Positions 26,453-33,886 of a stretch of 56,298 bases of DNA are shown here, piece after piece. The stretch is from JAAYYM01 sp964638005 (GTDB taxonomy: Bacteria > Bacillota > Clostridia > Lachnospirales > Lachnospiraceae). Location of the stretch: positions 1-56,298 of the forward strand of contig CAZWXS010000012.1 in the NCBI GenBank assembly GCA_964638005.1, written 5' to 3'. The notes under the pieces were generated by a model. That model saw only the letters and a program-made list of their open reading frames with translations, was not told the origin of the DNA and ran no database searches. The translations under genes and the position numbers were made by a program. Position 1 is the first letter of the stretch; every line of letters begins with the position of its first letter.

Positions 26453-26542
26453 ATTTTGTTGTACAAATAGCACGATTTTGTTGCTGAGAATACCTGTTTT
26501 GGATTAATATGTAAGCGCTTTCGGAAAATAAACAAAATCGTG
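26453..26542 (+). promoter_or_regulatory. TRAP1 promoter region with repeated ATTTTGTTG elements and a CRE/LacI-type operator
   Basis: ATTTTGTTG occurs at 26453-26461 and 26475-26483, 22 bp apart (two helical turns), directly upstream of and touching a -35 TTGCTG (26481-26486). The -10 TAATAT is at 26505-26510 (18-bp spacer). A third copy is inverted: CACGATTTTGTT (26471-26482) and AACAAAATCGTG (26531-26542) are perfect 12-bp inverted repeats flanking the promoter. TGTAAGCGCTTTCG at 26510-26523 matches the catabolite-responsive consensus at all but the last base and matches 12 of 14 bases of the LacI operators near 49 kb. This suggests YesN activation plus CcpA or LacI repression. Confidence 0.6.
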
Positions 26543-26646
26543 ATAGGGAAAGCAATAAAGTCTGTGTTAAGAAGTTGCTAAAGTTTGTATAGTAAGCGAG
26601 TAGTGATTAACCATTCAACAAGAATGATTTTAGGAGGAACAGTAAT

Positions 26647-27756
26647 ATGATGAAGAAGTTAGTAAGTGTTATGTTAGTGGCTGCTATGTCCATCGGATTG
26701 GTAGCGTGCGGTACATCAGGAACCGTATCGGCAGAAGCGACAGCAGAGCCTGCAGCAGAGGCAGCAGCAGAAGAAGCTCCGGCTGAAGAAGCGGCAGAAG
26801 AACCCGCAGCAGAGGCAGCTCCCGCAGAAGCAGCAGAACCGGAAGTAGTATTACAGCTGGCAGAGATTCATACAGCAGGTTATCCGACAGCAATGGCAGA
26901 CGAAGAGTTTGCAAGACTTGTCGGCGAGAAGACAAACGGAAGAATCAAGATTGAAGTGTACACAGATGCAACACTTGGTGAAGAGGCAGATGTCATCGAA
27001 CAGATGCAGATGGGTACATTGGGATTTGCAAGAGTATCGCTTGCACCTATGGCAAACTTTGAGCCAAGCTTAAATGCATTGATGATGCCTTATCTCTATA
27101 ATGATTCAGAACATATGTGGAAGGTTCTGAATTCTGATCTGGGACAGGAAATGCTAGGTTCCATCACATCTGCAGGACTGGTTGGTTTGTGCTGGTATGA
27201 TGGTGGTTCAAGATGCTACTATTCCAATAAGAAGATTACCAAACTTGAGGACATGAAGGGACTTACATTCCGTATGCAGAACAATGAGATGATGTTCGAC
27301 CTCACAAAAGCACTTGGTGCAAATGCCATGAACTGTGGTCAGGGTGATGTATATCAGGCAGTTCAGGATGGAACCATTGATGGTGCAGAGAACAATATTC
27401 CTACATATGAGTCATTTTCTCAGGACGAAGTATGTCCGTACTTTATCTTAGACAATCATTCAATGGTACCGGAGATATTGGCAGGTTCCGAGACAGCATT
27501 AGCAGCTCTTTCAGCAGAAGATCAGGCAATTATTAAAGAATGTGCCAAGGAAACACAGGACTTTGAGATTAAGGCTTGGGCAGAGAGAGAAGTTGAGTCC
27601 AAGAAGCTTGTAGAAGCAGATTCACCGGATGTTGAATGGGTAGAACTTGACGAGGGTGAACTTGATAAATTCAAGGAAGCCGTTCAGCCGTTATATGACA
27701 AGTATGGTGTAGACTATGCGGATATTATCGCACAGATTCAGGAAATGGGTAAATAG
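26647..27756 (+). CDS. TRAP transporter solute-binding lipoprotein 1 (DctP family)
   Basis: Extracytoplasmic binding protein that delivers an organic acid, probably a uronate, to DctQM. The 369-residue protein has a lipoprotein signal ending in GLVAC (Cys21), a 35-40 residue Ala/Glu/Pro-rich tether (about 28-65), then the DctP fold with EIHTAGYPTA, VEVYTDA-type strands, the ligand arginine region LTFRMQNNEM, and DGTIDGAENNIPTYE. AGGAGGA precedes ATG 26647. It heads the TRAP1 operon. The substrate is inferred from the surrounding uronate genes. Confidence 0.92.
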   Translation: MMKKLVSVMLVAAMSIGLVACGTSGTVSAEATAEPAAEAAAEEAPAEEAAEEPAAEAAPAEAAEPEVVLQLAEIHTAGYPTAMADEEFARLVGEKTNGRIKIEVYTDATLGEEADVIEQMQMGTLGFARVSLAPMANFEPSLNALMMPYLYNDSEHMWKVLNSDLGQEMLGSITSAGLVGLCWYDGGSRCYYSNKKITKLEDMKGLTFRMQNNEMMFDLTKALGANAMNCGQGDVYQAVQDGTIDGAENNIPTYESFSQDEVCPYFILDNHSMVPEILAGSETALAALSAEDQAIIKECAKETQDFEIKAWAEREVESKKLVEADSPDVEWVELDEGELDKFKEAVQPLYDKYGVDYADIIAQIQEMGK

Positions 27757-27779
27757 TTAAAAACAGTCATTTAAAATAG

Positions 27780-27811
27780 AAGGGGAGCACCTTGCTCGGT
27801 GTTCCCTTTTT
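27780..27811 (+). terminator. Intra-operon hairpin with T-run between dctP1 and dctQ1
   Basis: GGGGAGCACC pairs with GGTGTTCCC across a 6-base loop, followed by TTTTT (27807-27811). This looks like a partial terminator. It would let the binding protein be made in excess over the membrane subunits. Confidence 0.65.
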
Positions 27812-27839
27812 CTAAGGCAAAAAAGCAGGAGGTATGTCC

Positions 27840-28370
27840 ATGAAGACAGCAGAAAAGTGCTATGAAGGATTTCATTTTTTCATCAGTACCATAGATAAAA
27901 TAGCATTGCTGATCATGCTTCTTTCCATCAGTGCAGATGTCATTGCAAGACTTTTGTTCGGTAGCGGTATTGTATGGGGACAGGAGGTAGCGACCATATT
28001 CTTTGTATGGTTCACCTTTTTAAGCATGGTTGAGGGTGTGAAGCATAAGCTTCATATATCCATTACGATTTTATTTGACCGTATGCCGGTCAAAGTACAG
28101 GTATTCCTGAATTATTTTTCGGAGGCAGCAGTGGGAATGGTAGGAGCACTGATGTGTTTCTACGGATTCAAGCTGCTTGGAACAGCAACGCGTACGCTGG
28201 CGGCGACAGGTTGGTCGGCTAAGTGGTTATATGTGTGTATTCCGATTGCAGGTTTTATCATTTTATTAGACAGTATCATCTTCATTGTGAAAAGGGCAAA
28301 AGGTCAGGCCGCAGAAGAGGAACTGGATGAAGAGGCTAAAATCATCAAAGAAGCAAAGGAGGAAATGTAA
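27840..28370 (+). CDS. TRAP transporter small membrane subunit 1 (DctQ)
   Basis: Four-helix small permease subunit. The 176-residue protein has helices near 18-40, 50-70, 90-112 and 128-150, the DctQ-type motif WGQEVATIFFVWFTFL and SMVEGVKHKLHISI, and a charged C-terminal tail rich in Glu and Lys. AGGAGG is 7 bases before ATG 27840 but only 1 base before the first in-frame ATG 27834, so 27840 is chosen. It is followed directly by dctM (TAA-ATG). Confidence 0.88.
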   Translation: MKTAEKCYEGFHFFISTIDKIALLIMLLSISADVIARLLFGSGIVWGQEVATIFFVWFTFLSMVEGVKHKLHISITILFDRMPVKVQVFLNYFSEAAVGMVGALMCFYGFKLLGTATRTLAATGWSAKWLYVCIPIAGFIILLDSIIFIVKRAKGQAAEEELDEEAKIIKEAKEEM

Positions 28371-29669
28371 ATGTTTGATACAAATATTGCGATTGCGATT
28401 TTGCTTGTTGGATTTTTTGTGTTTCTATTATTGAAGGTACCGATCACCTTTTCATTGATTCTTTCAGCAGGTCTGTGTGCGATCTATTGCGGATTGGGAC
28501 TCATGCCGATCACACAGCAGATGGTGGCAGGTGTTAATAAGGTGAATCTCTTGGCAATACCGTTTTTTATCCTGGCGGGTGAAATTATGGGAACCGGTGG
28601 TATCTCGCAGAGATTGATCACATTTTCTCATGCATTGGTTGGATGGCTGCCCGGCGGCCTTGCACAGGTAAATGTACTTGCGAGCATGTTCTTCGGCGGT
28701 ATTTCAGGTTCTGCAGTGGCAGATACCTCATCCATCGGTGCAGTATTGATTCCAATGATGAAAGAAGAAGGATATGATGCGGAGTTTTCAGTCGGAATTA
28801 CGGTTACGAGCTCTTGTCAGGGAATCCTGATTCCGCCCAGTCACAACATGATTATGTATGCGGTTTGTGCGGGTTCTGCGGTGTCGGTCGGAAACCTGTT
28901 TCTTGCAGGACTGTTTCCGGGTATTTGCCTGGGCATTGCGTTGATGGTTTTATGTTTTATCATGGCAATCAAGAGAAAATATCCCAAAGGCAAAAAAATG
29001 ACAGCAAATGAAAGACTGATCAGTGCGCTTAAGGCAATTCCTTCACTTTTTACGATCATCATTATCGTTTGTGGTGTATCGGGAGGCTTCTTTACAGCGA
29101 CAGAATCTGCATCAGTAGCTTGTATTTATGCTTTTCTCTTGACATTTTTCGCAATTAGAGAGATAAAGATAAAGGAAATGATTCCGATTTTGGATCGTTG
29201 CCTGAGAACCCTTGCACTGGTTCTGAGCTTGATTGCGGCTGCCAATGCATTTGCATGGATGATGACATATCTGAAGGTTCCGAAGATGATTACAAATGCG
29301 ATGCTTTCCGTCAGTGACAATCCGTTTGTGGTATATGCTTTGATTATCGTATTGCTGCTGCTCCTTGGATGCATCATGGATATGGCACCGTTGATCCTGA
29401 TCATGTCTCCGATTTTGATTCCGGTAGCGACTAATTTCGGAATGACTGCAACACACTTCGGTATCGTATTGATTTTTGCTTTGGCAATCGGACTGTGTAC
29501 ACCGCCGGTAGGTTCTGTGCTCTTTGTGGGATGTTCTATCGGTAAGACCAAGATAGAGAAGACTTCGGTCGCTATGCTGCCATTCTTCTTTACGATGGTA
29601 ATCACATTGTTATTGGTAACGTACATACCTTGGTTTACAACATTTTTACCGAATTTGATCGGCAAGTAA
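28371..29669 (+). CDS. TRAP transporter large membrane subunit 1 (DctM)
   Basis: Large permease subunit of about 12 helices, driven by Na+ or H+. The 432-residue protein contains GGISGSAVADTSSIGAVLIPMM, SCQGILIPPSHNMIMYA and MDMAPLILIMSPILIPVA, which are the family signature regions, plus GLCTPPVGSVLFVG near the end. It begins at the base after the dctQ stop codon, with GGAGGAAATG acting as ribosome binding site. An MFS permease follows 27 bp later. Confidence 0.93.
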   Translation: MFDTNIAIAILLVGFFVFLLLKVPITFSLILSAGLCAIYCGLGLMPITQQMVAGVNKVNLLAIPFFILAGEIMGTGGISQRLITFSHALVGWLPGGLAQVNVLASMFFGGISGSAVADTSSIGAVLIPMMKEEGYDAEFSVGITVTSSCQGILIPPSHNMIMYAVCAGSAVSVGNLFLAGLFPGICLGIALMVLCFIMAIKRKYPKGKKMTANERLISALKAIPSLFTIIIIVCGVSGGFFTATESASVACIYAFLLTFFAIREIKIKEMIPILDRCLRTLALVLSLIAAANAFAWMMTYLKVPKMITNAMLSVSDNPFVVYALIIVLLLLLGCIMDMAPLILIMSPILIPVATNFGMTATHFGIVLIFALAIGLCTPPVGSVLFVGCSIGKTKIEKTSVAMLPFFFTMVITLLLVTYIPWFTTFLPNLIGK

Positions 29670-29696
29670 TTTCATTGCCGACAAGAAAGAGAGATC

Positions 29697-30872
29697 ATGA
29701 TGAAATCAAAAGTAAGACTGTTCTTTCCGTGCTATTTTGCCTTTTTGGTAAATGGCGCAATGGTACTTTTAGTCGGCGCAATACTCCCTTTTTTGATTGA
29801 AGAAGCTGGTGTCAGCTATGGAATTGCAGGCGGATTTCTATCCGCCTTTGCAATCGGCAATTTTGCGGCCAGCTTTCTCAATCCGATACTTGCAGGGAGG
29901 ATAGGACGTAAGGCAACAACGGTGATCACATCGGCACTGATTCCGATCAGTTTTTTTCTGATCACATTGATTCCGCCTGTACCCGTGATCTATATTCTGT
30001 TTGTGGCAGCCGGAATCGGAAGAGGATGCTGCAGTATCATCAACAATGCAGTGGTGAATGATAACAGTGACGGAAAACCGGTTGCATTGAACCTGCTGCA
30101 TATGACATTTGCAGTCGGTGCGTTTTTGGCTCCGTTCTTAATGTCAATCTATCTGAACAACGGATTGGATTGGCGTGCGATCGTATATACCATCATTGTA
30201 GGTTCTGCAATTGCGACACTTGCATATGCACTGATGGAGCTGGATTACAACTGGCCGAAGAAAGTACAGAGCGATGCTGCGGGAAAGCAGGAGTTTTGGA
30301 AACACCCGGCATTTTTTATCACAGGGTTTATCATGTTCTTTTACCTGGGTCTTGAAAATTGTGTCAATGGCTGGTTCGTGACGTATTTTAAGAGTACGGG
30401 TATTATGTCAGACAGCTTTGCAACGAATCTGGTTTCCTTTACATGGCTTGCAGTCATGCTGGGAAGACTGTTGACAGCCTATCTGTCTGCGAGGGTGTCA
30501 AAGAAGATATTGATATTGGTCGATTGTATTGCGACGGCAGTCTTTTTTGTGCTGTTGATTGCGACCGGCAATCTGAATGTAATCACTGTGGCGATTGTGG
30601 GACTTGGATTTTTCTTTGCGGGTATTTATCCGACTTGCGTATCAAATGCAGGTATTGCTATTAAGGGGTCTACGCTTGGAACTTCTATGCTGCTTGCCAT
30701 GGCGGCGCTCGGAGGAATTGTGACACCTCAGATAGTAGGATTGGTTGCTGACAGGATCGGATTGGTCGGTGCAATCGGTGTACTGCTGATCAATGTAATT
30801 GCGATGATTATTTTATCTGTGTTAAACTATATACACTTTAACAAAACACCTTCTGCTGAAGCAGCAGAATAG
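29697..30872 (+). CDS. Major facilitator superfamily permease
   Basis: A 391-residue, 12-helix MFS protein. The A-like motif in the 2-3 loop is seen as NPILAGRIGRKATT, and the interior loop between helices 6 and 7 is basic. Its place between TRAP1 and kdgF suggests transport of pectin-derived sugars or oligomers, or export of an intermediate; the substrate cannot be read from sequence. Start ATG 29697 (or ATG 29700) follows a weak AAAGAGAGA. Confidence 0.8.
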   Translation: MMKSKVRLFFPCYFAFLVNGAMVLLVGAILPFLIEEAGVSYGIAGGFLSAFAIGNFAASFLNPILAGRIGRKATTVITSALIPISFFLITLIPPVPVIYILFVAAGIGRGCCSIINNAVVNDNSDGKPVALNLLHMTFAVGAFLAPFLMSIYLNNGLDWRAIVYTIIVGSAIATLAYALMELDYNWPKKVQSDAAGKQEFWKHPAFFITGFIMFFYLGLENCVNGWFVTYFKSTGIMSDSFATNLVSFTWLAVMLGRLLTAYLSARVSKKILILVDCIATAVFFVLLIATGNLNVITVAIVGLGFFFAGIYPTCVSNAGIAIKGSTLGTSMLLAMAALGGIVTPQIVGLVADRIGLVGAIGVLLINVIAMIILSVLNYIHFNKTPSAEAAE

Positions 30873-30899
30873 ACCGGAGAAACGAAGGGAGAACAGATT

Positions 30900-31223
30900 A
30901 TGATAGGATACAGAAAAGATGCGGTTCCGACACCATGTGAGCCGGGAGTGACCAGAAGAATACTGAATCATTCTAAGGAATTGATGATGTGTGAGATTAC
31001 ATTCGAAGAGGGAGCGCTTGGAAACATGCATGCTCATCCGCATTTGCAGATTACCTATGTAGGTAAGGGCAGTTTTGAATTTACGATAGACGGAGAGACA
31101 AATGTAGTTAAGCAGGGAGACAGTGTTTATATTCCTTCCAATGCACAGCATGGTGTGCTTGCTCTGGAGGATGGAATACTGGTGGATGTGTTCAATCCGA
31201 TGCGTGAAGATTTTTTGAAATAG
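30900..31223 (+). CDS. kdgF: Cupin protein of the KdgF type
   Basis: Small (107-residue) single-domain cupin. It has the metal-binding cupin motif HAHPHLQITYVGKGSFEF and a second half KQGDSVYIPSNAQHGVLAL followed by VDVFNPMREDFLK, which is the KdgF-type C-terminus. KdgF proteins open 4,5-unsaturated galacturonate (from pectate lyase products) to a keto-uronate that KduI/KduD then process; neither of those is in the window. Start 30900 has GGGAGA upstream. Its presence points to use of lyase-derived unsaturated uronates as well as free uronic acids. Confidence 0.8.
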   Translation: MIGYRKDAVPTPCEPGVTRRILNHSKELMMCEITFEEGALGNMHAHPHLQITYVGKGSFEFTIDGETNVVKQGDSVYIPSNAQHGVLALEDGILVDVFNPMREDFLK

Positions 31224-31250
31224 TCAGGATATAAGCCGGAGAGAGTGATT

Positions 31251-31769
31251 ATGAAGGTAGAATTTGATGTAGAAATGACAACAGGGAAGTTATATGATTA
31301 TTTGCTGCAATATGCCTTTTCCACAAAGGGAGGTATTCTTTCGGAAGTTGCGGGAATGGTTGTACTGGTTCTTTTTCTTGCAACAGGCAATCTGTTGTTC
31401 CTGTGCATCGGTTTGATTGCAATGATTTATTTGCCGCTGACACTTTATATGTCAGCAGGCAAGCAGTTGGAGACGAATCCGTTCTATCAATATAAGATAC
31501 ATTATATTGTTTCTGAGCAGGGGCTTGCACTTGTGACCGGGGAGCATCAGGAAATCAAGCAGTATCAGTCATGGCTGCAGATTGAAAAGATCATTACGAC
31601 AAGCAAGAATATGATAGTCTATACAGATCCAAAGAATGCCTGCGTCTTGCCGAGAGAAGATATGGGCGAGCAGGGAAAGGATGTTTTTGAACTTGCAAGA
31701 GTCGGAATGATTGCTAAGTGTAACAGTAATGAAAAGGAGTTCAGAAAGCATTTTATGGGGCGCTGGTAG
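31251..31769 (+). CDS. YcxB-like two-helix membrane protein 1
   Basis: A 172-residue protein with two adjacent membrane helices (about 33-52 and 53-72), followed by a soluble C-terminal domain with the pattern IVSEQGLALVTGEHQEIKQY-W-IEKI typical of YcxB-like proteins. Start 31251 is chosen because GGAGAGA is 8 bases upstream. A second such gene (39873) follows TRAP2, so each transporter block has one. The gene ends 2 bp from the converging araC stop. Function unknown. Confidence 0.7.
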   Translation: MKVEFDVEMTTGKLYDYLLQYAFSTKGGILSEVAGMVVLVLFLATGNLLFLCIGLIAMIYLPLTLYMSAGKQLETNPFYQYKIHYIVSEQGLALVTGEHQEIKQYQSWLQIEKIITTSKNMIVYTDPKNACVLPREDMGEQGKDVFELARVGMIAKCNSNEKEFRKHFMGRW

Positions 31770-31771
31770 TT

Positions 31772-32659
31772 TTAATCTGTCGTTTCAAAGTGAGAATATA
31801 GGGTTTGATATTCTTTGGGAGACATTCCGAATTCTTTTTTAAAAGCTCGATAAAAGTTGGAATAATCATGAAAACCGAATAATTCATAGACAGACACAAT
31901 GGTTTGTCCGCTAACGATTGCATCCTTGCAGGCTTGCAGTCGTTTTTTTGTGATGTACTTATGCAGGGAGATGCCGATGTTATCTTTAAAGGCATGCGAA
32001 ATATGAAATTTACTTACGTAAAATTCCTGCTCCAGCAAATCAAGCGACAGGTCTGATGCAAGATGCAGATTGATATAGTCGCAGATGGTCATATACAGCT
32101 CTTGTTCGGACTTTTGCCTTCCGGAATTATAACGGTTGTATATCGTACGGTTCAGAAACAGAATCAATTGATTGATCTGCAGCGAAATTTGTGCGGTCTT
32201 TCCAAAGCGCTCGTTTTTAATTTCATCAATCAATTGAAAGATCAGTGATTGAATGGAATTAAAGGTGATGATGTCGTTGGAGAAGAGGTAATTATGTGTG
32301 GTTGAGACATACTGCATGATGTAAATATAGTCGGCAGATGCCTCTAAGAGACGATTACAATATTCACGACTGATCCAAAGAACGATGCGGCGGTAAGGAA
32401 TATGACTGTCAGTAAATTCAGGGTGATGCGGTGTGTCCGGCGGAATCAGAAGAAAATCTCCGGGATTGATTTGATATTGAAGCCCATCTACATGGAGCGT
32501 GACATCGCCTTCCAGAAAAAAGTAAAATTCATAATAGTCATGGGTGTGAGAAACCACATGACTCGGCTTGAGATCGTTGTAGTAATAGATCTCAAAGTCT
32601 TTGGAGAGCATATATTGTCTGGTGCTGAAGGCAGTTTGCAGATCATTTTTCTTCTTCAT
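31772..32659 (-). CDS. AraC-family regulator with cupin sensor domain
   Basis: A 295-residue transcription regulator, likely controlling uronate genes. An N-terminal cupin (about 25-110; SHTHDYYEFYFFLEGD, NPGDFLLIPPDTPHHPE) binds the sugar signal in related regulators. The C-terminal AraC domain has two helix-turn-helix motifs (DLSLDLLEQEFYVSKFHISHAF and QTIVSVYELFGFHDYSNFYRAF) and ends KEFGMSPKEYQTL. AAAGGA precedes ATG 32659. It is divergent from uxuA-uxuB, sharing a 147-bp control region, so those genes are the obvious targets. Confidence 0.9.
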   Translation of the reverse strand: MKKKNDLQTAFSTRQYMLSKDFEIYYYNDLKPSHVVSHTHDYYEFYFFLEGDVTLHVDGLQYQINPGDFLLIPPDTPHHPEFTDSHIPYRRIVLWISREYCNRLLEASADYIYIMQYVSTTHNYLFSNDIITFNSIQSLIFQLIDEIKNERFGKTAQISLQINQLILFLNRTIYNRYNSGRQKSEQELYMTICDYINLHLASDLSLDLLEQEFYVSKFHISHAFKDNIGISLHKYITKKRLQACKDAIVSGQTIVSVYELFGFHDYSNFYRAFKKEFGMSPKEYQTLYSHFETTD

Positions 32660-32696
32660 CTCTGTTTTCCTTTCACATTGGCGGCATCATAAATAT

Positions 32697-32776
32697 ATTT
32701 TACCGCAAGATATGCAATGTTGACAACAAGAAAATCAATTTTCTTTTTTTTATCTTCAAAGTAGACTGTATATAAC
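32697..32776. promoter_or_regulatory. Divergent control region between araC and uxuA
   Basis: For the minus strand, TTGTCA (plus-strand 32721-32726), 18 bp, TAAAAT (32697-32702) is a plausible araC promoter. For uxuA the only -10 candidate is TATAAC (32771-32776) with no good -35, as expected for an activator-dependent promoter. An 18-bp palindrome, AAGAAAATCAATTTTCTT (32728-32745), lies between them and is a candidate operator. Confidence 0.45.
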
Positions 32777-32806
32777 ACGATGACAATGAATTGGAGGATT
32801 CAAAAC

Positions 32807-33874
32807 ATGGAAATGACATTGAGATGGTATGGAAGTCAATTTGATTCGGTCACACTGGAACAGATCAGACAGATACCGGGTGTACATGGGGTTATTACGA
32901 CCTTGTATGATACAAAGCCGGGTGAGGTATGGGAACGTGCGGCGATTCAGAAATTGAAAAATGAAGTAGAAGCAGCAGGGCTTAAGATTGCGGGTATCGA
33001 AAGTGTGAATATCCATGATGCAATCAAGGCCGGAACGCCGGACAGGGAGCAATATATCGAGAACTACATTACAACACTTGAGCATTTGGGACAGGAAGAT
33101 ATCCATATGGTCTGCTACAACTTTATGCCTGTCTTCGACTGGACCAGAACCGAGCTTGCCAGAAAACGTAAGGATGGTTCTACGGTTCTTGCTTATACGC
33201 AGGAGGCTGTTGATGCCTTAAAACCGGAGAATATGTTTGATTCCATCGGAGCGGACAGCAATGGATTCATTATGCCGGGCTGGGAACCGGAGCGTATGGA
33301 AAAGATCAAAGAACTTTTTGAGATATATAAGGATATCAGTGCAGATCAGTTATTTGATAATCTGAAATACTTTCTGGAAAAGATCATGCCGGTCTGTGAC
33401 AAGTATGATATCAATATGGCAATCCATCCGGATGATCCTGCGTGGAGCGTATTCGGACTTCCACGTATTATCATCAATAAAGAGAATATACATCGAATGA
33501 TGAAGATGGTAGACAATCCGCATAACGGTGTAACCTTCTGTTCGGGTTCGTATGGTACGAATCTGGCAAATGATCTGCCGGATATGATACGTTCTCTCAA
33601 GGGCAGGATTCATTTTGCCCACGTGAGAAATCTGAAGTTCAATTCACCGACAGATTTTGAGGAATCAGCACATCTTTCGGCAGATGGCAGTTTTGATATG
33701 TATGAAATTATGAAAGCGTTGTATGATATCGGGTTTGAAGGACCGATCAGACCGGATCACGGAAGAATGATTTGGGGTGAAGTAGCGATGCCGGGTTACG
33801 GCTTATATGACAGGGCACTTGGAGCAACATATTTAAACGGCTTATGGGAAGCAATTGTAAAATCAAATGAGTGA
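32807..33874 (+). CDS. uxuA: Mannonate dehydratase
   Basis: Dehydrates D-mannonate to 2-keto-3-deoxygluconate in the glucuronate branch. The 355-residue protein begins MEMTLRWYG and contains GVHGVITTLYD, the His/Asp-rich metal region NMAIHPDDPAWS, VTFCSGSYGTN, IHFAHVRNLKF and RPDHGRMIWGE, all typical of UxuA. Length is that of the Gram-positive form. ATG 32807 follows GGAGGA. uxuB starts 12 bp after it. Confidence 0.96.
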   Translation: MEMTLRWYGSQFDSVTLEQIRQIPGVHGVITTLYDTKPGEVWERAAIQKLKNEVEAAGLKIAGIESVNIHDAIKAGTPDREQYIENYITTLEHLGQEDIHMVCYNFMPVFDWTRTELARKRKDGSTVLAYTQEAVDALKPENMFDSIGADSNGFIMPGWEPERMEKIKELFEIYKDISADQLFDNLKYFLEKIMPVCDKYDINMAIHPDDPAWSVFGLPRIIINKENIHRMMKMVDNPHNGVTFCSGSYGTNLANDLPDMIRSLKGRIHFAHVRNLKFNSPTDFEESAHLSADGSFDMYEIMKALYDIGFEGPIRPDHGRMIWGEVAMPGYGLYDRALGATYLNGLWEAIVKSNE

Positions 33875-33886
33875 TGGAGGCAGACA

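Noticed and set aside
26684..26935. Minus-strand ORF rich in Leu inside dctP1
   Set aside because: It is the complement of the Ala/Glu tether codons, which removes stop codons by composition alone.
29126..29665. Minus-strand ORF of 179 codons inside dctM1
   Set aside because: Antisense to a well-supported permease gene and without a recognisable domain.
32205..32220. AAAGCGCT as a further CRE/LacI operator
   Set aside because: It is inside the araC coding sequence and lacks the flanking TGT/ACA half-sites.
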